Assembly: GCA_020809705.1 (NCBI GenBank)
Contig: CP085829.1
Location: 2,790,001-2,854,000, forward strand
Direction of reading: 5' to 3'
Origin: Calonectria ilicicola
Lineage: Eukaryota > Ascomycota > Sordariomycetes > Hypocreales > Nectriaceae
Length of the DNA: 64,000 bases
Part shown: piece by piece, positions 59,600-64,000 of the stretch
Layout: every line of letters begins with the position of its first letter
Numbering within the stretch: the first letter of the stretch is position 1
Program-made: the position numbers and the translations under genes
Notes under the pieces: generated by a model
What the model was told of the DNA's origin: nothing
What the model saw: the letters and a program-made list of their open reading frames with translations, nothing else
Databases searched by the model: none

Positions 59600-60439
59600 A
59601 TGAAGTTTACAAACGTCGTCACGGGCCTGGCCACAACCGCCCACGCTTTTAGCCCATCCAGCATCTTGTCCAACGGCGCCCAGTCCAACGAACACAGAAT
59701 CCCGTCAAGCTTCGAGTCGGCCGTCATCGCCCGTCGCGTTCTCCACCTCACCAAGCTCGCAACCCTCTCCACAGTATTCCCCGAGTCGCAACAGCATGGC
59801 GACGCTCACGAGGCCGAGGTCCGCCCCCCGGGCGTTGAGGGCTTGCCCATCGGTCTAATGGACTATGTCGCCGACTGCGAGGACGAGGGCAACCCTACGA
59901 TTCTCGAGATTAAGATTGCGACAACCTTCAAGAACGCCCGAGCCGGCTCCAACATTACGCTTTCCATGAACTGGGTCCCGCCCTACCCGCCGATCAAGCG
60001 CATGGGCTTCTTCTCGCGTCTCTCTGCATACATTCCTTTCCTCTCCAACTCCGAGTACAATGTTCCGCCCGAACAATCCGGCACGCCTGATACCGTGCCT
60101 TATTCAGCGGCCAACCTGCCTCGCTTCTCCCTCATGGGCTATATCGAGGATATCAAGCCCAACGCCATCGACTCAGTCAAGCTTGCTGCTTGCTTCACTC
60201 AGAAGCACCCAGACGCCAAGTACTGGCTTCCTGGGAACTTTATCCATGAGAGCCAGTGGTCGCGGCTGGTCGTGACCAAGGTCTACTTCATTGGTGGCTT
60301 CGGTGACCGGGCCTACATTGGCTGGATCCCCATTGAGGAGTGGCAGGCTGTTACGAAGAGCGACTGGGAAAACATTAAGCTTCCCGGCGAGCAGAGGGGC
60401 TGGAGTGAATGGTCCGTTTCTCAGACGGGCGAACTGTGA
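59600..60439 (+). CDS. Secreted CREG-like protein (flavin-reductase-like split barrel)
   Basis: Predicted 279-aa intronless protein. The N-terminus MKFTNVVTGLATTAHAFSPS looks like a short signal peptide. The rest follows the CREG (cellular repressor of E1A-stimulated genes) pattern: an ARRVLHLTKLATLSTVFP opening, GLPIGLMDYVADCEDEGNP, NITLSMNWV, RFSLMGYIEDI, a helix with FTQKHPDAKYW, then VVTKVYFIGGFGDRAYIGWI. The fold is related to pyridoxamine-phosphate oxidase, but animal CREG does not bind flavin. CREG proteins are secreted or lysosomal glycoproteins; in fungi the role is unknown. The insert RMGFFSRLSAYIPFL is unusual. The frame is open upstream without another in-frame ATG, so the start is fairly secure. 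Confidence 0.85.
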   Translation: MKFTNVVTGLATTAHAFSPSSILSNGAQSNEHRIPSSFESAVIARRVLHLTKLATLSTVFPESQQHGDAHEAEVRPPGVEGLPIGLMDYVADCEDEGNPTILEIKIATTFKNARAGSNITLSMNWVPPYPPIKRMGFFSRLSAYIPFLSNSEYNVPPEQSGTPDTVPYSAANLPRFSLMGYIEDIKPNAIDSVKLAACFTQKHPDAKYWLPGNFIHESQWSRLVVTKVYFIGGFGDRAYIGWIPIEEWQAVTKSDWENIKLPGEQRGWSEWSVSQTGEL

Positions 60440-63400
60440 AAGCGCCAACTTTCTTTTGATTGCATTGACATGAGTTTGGATCTGACTGGTTGCACATGAG
60501 CGATCTTGTCTTGGGAGGTTTTTTTTATTTTATTTTTGGCGAGTCTCACATGGGCAGGCTTGGGTTTTATCAAATTGAACATTCATATAGCATCTCGATC
60601 CGGGTTAGCATGGAGGTCCAGCATCAATAACGAGGGTTGAATGAGTCTAGGAGAGTTTGCGTACACAGGTACCCTCTTTTCTTTTTTCTGGCGCCACCAA
60701 ACGTATCGTCACCTAAACCCCCCTAGCGTGAGATGACATATTTTATACCTTCATTTAGCTTATCGTATACATGACCGAGCAAGCGAATGCCCGGATAGAT
60801 AGTAACCCAGAGTGCCGTTTCATCCACAGATCATACCTTCGTCAGCCCATGAGCGAGGGTTTTTGCGTTTGGTGACGGAGCTCGATGGTAACACAAGAAT
60901 GTGATAGGATGGCCCTCGGCCTGGCATGCATGGCGTGGTCACCTGCACCAAGCCTCTTGGTCTTTAGCCGTCAGTCCAGTGGCGTCTCAGGTCCAGGCGC
61001 TATGCTACTCTGCTGTGCGGGTTGATCCGGTGCACTGTGGCCATGTCCAGGTGGAATCTTGTAAGGGTCGGCAGAGGCTTCATTGTGTAAGACAGCCACA
61101 AGACATCACATTGGCCGCGAGAATTGAGAGTTTGAGGGTGCCTGACGCAGAGAGGGACACTGTAGCCGGCGAGACTCTGGCTTCACTCGATTGATCTCCA
61201 CGCCACGCCTCTTGCTGCAACAGTATTTCCACACTGTCTTCGACGCCAGTCTAGACAACGGTGGTCTGGTCATTAGTTCAAGTTTTTTTATCTTATGACA
61301 TCGGGGGCCATTCCCAGATGTCCAATGCTACCATGTGCAATGCAACCTTTGGAAAACAATGTCCTCCTCTGTGTGTTTACTGAATTCTCCGACTCACTGA
61401 ATAAGACGTCTAGTATTCTTCTTTCCCTTAATAAGAAAAAAATGAGATAATGTATAAAATGTACCAATAGATAAATAAATATATTTAAACTTTGGGCAGC
61501 TGAGTTTTATGGCTTTGAAGGTGAAGAATTCGCACGGTGACATCTAGCCCAGGCTACCCTACATCATACCTCCTGCATCTGGTAACTTCGAAACCCTCCT
61601 ACCATGGATTTCTGTTGAAAATTGTAGTTTTAAAAATGCATGAATTATATTTACTAATAAAAATGTGTCTCGTTTTGCGGCAGTTTGCCAAATAAGATCA
61701 CTCAACCTTTCCTTGGTGGGGGCGCACAATGCAGTCAAGAATCATAACTTCTTAGTACCGAAACATGACTTGATTAAAATCTCACATCTGTCCAACCACC
61801 ATAACAATACCTAATTTCAGAAAAGAAAAAAAGAAGATCTGTAATAAGGAAGCTTTGCGCCCGTGGACCTTTCAAATTTTGTGGGTACCCACATCACGCT
61901 GACACAACGTCGTAGCAGATCTATCGGAATAGGCACGATGATGCAACTTATATCCGACAACACGCGAACTTCGTACGCATCTAGCCAACACCGGCTTTTT
62001 TTTATTTTAATAAATGTCTCAACTTTGCATTCTACGTAATGGAGGATTGTCTGAGACTGGTATACCCTGAACCTATTATTATTGAAATTGATACCATCTT
62101 GACCAAAAATATGGATTCATGGTTCCTTCTCAATCTTGCAATCCCAAAATAGAGCATGACTGCTTCAAATTGGCTTACATAGGGGGGGCTATTGCAACTT
62201 CCGGCGCATTTTCTTGTAGAATGCGGTCTGCTTGCGTTTGAAATCTCCCCTCATTCTTGGCAACCTCTAAGTTCGTGGGGTGGCCGTATGCAGGTCTGCG
62301 TGCTTAGTTCCGGCCAAGGCAGACGGGCGAAGTTCTTTGCCTTCAATGCGCAGCCGTGCTACGGAGGTACGCGGCCAAAAGAAAGGGTGAACTAACAGCT
62401 GGCCCTGGCCAATTCCGAACCCCGTTTAATTTTTGAGACAGGCATATGCAGAGGGCCCAAAATGGGACAGATAACTGTCGTGGCAGGGAAAGGCCAGGAG
62501 GCCACGTTATTCTGGGATCGGGCATTGTGTCAAAGAATCTCGGCGCCGTGTGAGGTTACATGTCACCGACTGAATCTGGAGTAACAAACAAGGGAACTGT
62601 GCAGTGATTTGTGATTTTCAAATTGGTCGATGAACGAGGGCCTCAATCACATGTGACATGTGACGGCTAGGTTTGGGATGGGGCATGAGGACGACTGACT
62701 GACTCTTGCAGCATGCATTCATTGACGTGACTTGAGTCAAGATTTCCCATTGCAGGATCTAAGCAAGTGTGCCGAGGGGTTTGTGGTATTTGTGGGACAC
62801 CTGTTTCGCCAGAATGAATTGTGTCTGCTCGACGCATTTTGGTCTTGAAGTGTAACCTTGAATGAACCGGACCCGATCAAGCCCCGGTATTTGAACGGGC
62901 ATGATTGGAAAAGAGACACTACATAAACTGGGGGAGTATTTTATGAGATAGGGTATGCATGCACTGCGCTCCTTTGATACAGCCATTGGCCCTGGTCCAA
63001 TCTCTCGCGCATTTTTCGCCATCACTTATGCGCATACACCATTGTATTAACATCAACCCATGATAATAAATGGTGACTGTAAGCTTCCTGCCGACCGAGG
63101 GAATGTTCTTAATTGGGGGCGATGGTTCTTGAGTGACATGGTCCGAGGTGGCCAGCCGTTGTTTGATCTACTTGGCCGGCTTTGCATGTATCAGCATTGG
63201 GTTTTATAAATACTGGTCGTGGGAACCGAGAAACCTAAACTCTATATCTTGTTATAGAATGGTACTCTCGTCTCCTTTTATCACGTCCCGGTGGCTGTGG
63301 TTTGTCATATTGCCACGGTTTACTCGGCGGATTTCCCGGGTGCGTATTACACAGTTCCGAATTAGACATTGTATGCTGCGCCGAGTCCCGCTAGGGCTTA

Positions 63401-64000
63401 TGAGCTGCGCCCTGCGCCCTCTCTGAGGGCAGTTGCGCGCGGCGGCGATGCGAACATGGAGGACAAGGGCGCCGGGTACGATTTCGCCCAGAGAGATCAG
63501 AGAGTTTGAATACGATGCGATACTTCAAGACAGCATCTGAAACGGATATACAAAGCCAGAATCGTTTCGGACATTGAGTCGTTAATTAGTGGTAACCTAC
63601 CTCGTTCCTGGATCCCCGTCGCGCTCGTGCAACAGGCGTCTAGTGGCGAGCCAAAAAGGAAGGTCTGCGGCGGAGCCGTCCTGGGGGCCCGTGCCACGGC
63701 GTTGCTTGCTTGGGTCGGGGCATACCAAGACCCGATGGAAGCGATTCCGAGACTCGGCGATGACAAGGAAATCCTTCACATGAAGAAGCGTCTTTTAATT
63801 ACATGACGGCCTGCATTGGAGTATGATTGAGCTGCAGCATGTGTTTGCCACCAAAATGGCCTAGTTGTTTTCTGATGCCACGCGACGCAGGAAACTCTTT
63901 GACACTTTTACCCGGCTTGTTGGGACGGGCCACACATCACCACGGGCAGGCATCGCATCGGACATGGGCCGACCTACCCTTCTCCGCACACCGCAAATCG
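60440..64000. other. Right-hand gene-poor region
   Basis: 3.5 kb with no supported gene. The first 150 bp are the CREG-like 3' UTR. AT-rich patches occur at 61.43-61.50 kb and 61.62-62.13 kb. Frames at 60901-61194, 62759-63025 and 63133-63426 have no recognisable features. Confidence 0.5.

Overview
This is nuclear DNA of a filamentous ascomycete, most likely a member of the Hypocreales (Sordariomycetes). The reasons are short spliceosomal introns (about 50-150 bp, GT..AG with CTAAC/CTGAC-like branch sites), CT-rich leaders before ATG, the translation elongation factor 1-alpha intron layout used for fungal barcoding at the left edge, and a full AreA/NIT2 nitrogen regulator ending in EWEWLTMSL. 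The look of the tef1 intron suggests Cordycipitaceae or a relative, but that is an impression, not a measurement.

Layout. 1-0.8 kb: 5' part of tef1 (minus). 4.1 kb: an intron-containing tRNA-Arg(CCT)-like gene. 4.7-6.1 kb: MFS transporter (minus). 6.5-6.7 kb: AT-rich inverted-repeat element. 7.5-9.3 kb: cytochrome P450 (minus). 9.3-18.7 kb: gene-poor, with one possible small spliced transcript near 13 kb. 18.7-36.1 kb: the gene-dense core, with YAE1, a GPI-anchored wall protein, a CENP-O/Mcm21 kinetochore protein, an acetyl-CoA transporter (SLC33A1 family), phosphopantothenate-cysteine ligase, a histidine-motif TPR protein, a monocarboxylate-permease-type MFS protein, a WBP11-type splicing factor and a protein-kinase-like-fold protein. 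36.1-41.1 kb: gene-poor, with a decayed ankyrin-repeat gene. 41.1-42.3 kb: a single-pass membrane protein with a proline-rich tail. 42.3-50.8 kb: a second gene desert, ending in the long leader of areA/nit-2. 50.8-54 kb: areA. 55.1-55.3 kb: a second AT-rich element sharing its terminal motif with the one at 6.5 kb. 56.1-58.2 kb: Dbf2/SidB-type NDR kinase (minus). 59.6-60.4 kb: secreted CREG-like protein. 60.4-64 kb: no gene seen.

Functions. Most genes are housekeeping and form no single pathway. There are thematic links: phosphopantothenate-cysteine ligase makes CoA and its neighbour imports acetyl-CoA into the ER/Golgi; the Dbf2-like kinase and the CENP-O protein both serve mitosis; AreA is the global nitrogen activator. 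The P450 and its MFS neighbour are accessory in character, but without a backbone enzyme they do not make a biosynthetic cluster.

Gene models were built by reading exon joints by eye. Every multi-exon model given is in frame across its introns and its length is a multiple of three. The most interesting leads are the pair of AT-rich elements sharing a 16-nt terminal motif, the in-frame single-stop upstream ORF of the PPCS gene, the fivefold ACCCTCC array in the areA leader, and the uncharacterised TPR protein with two conserved-looking histidine motifs.
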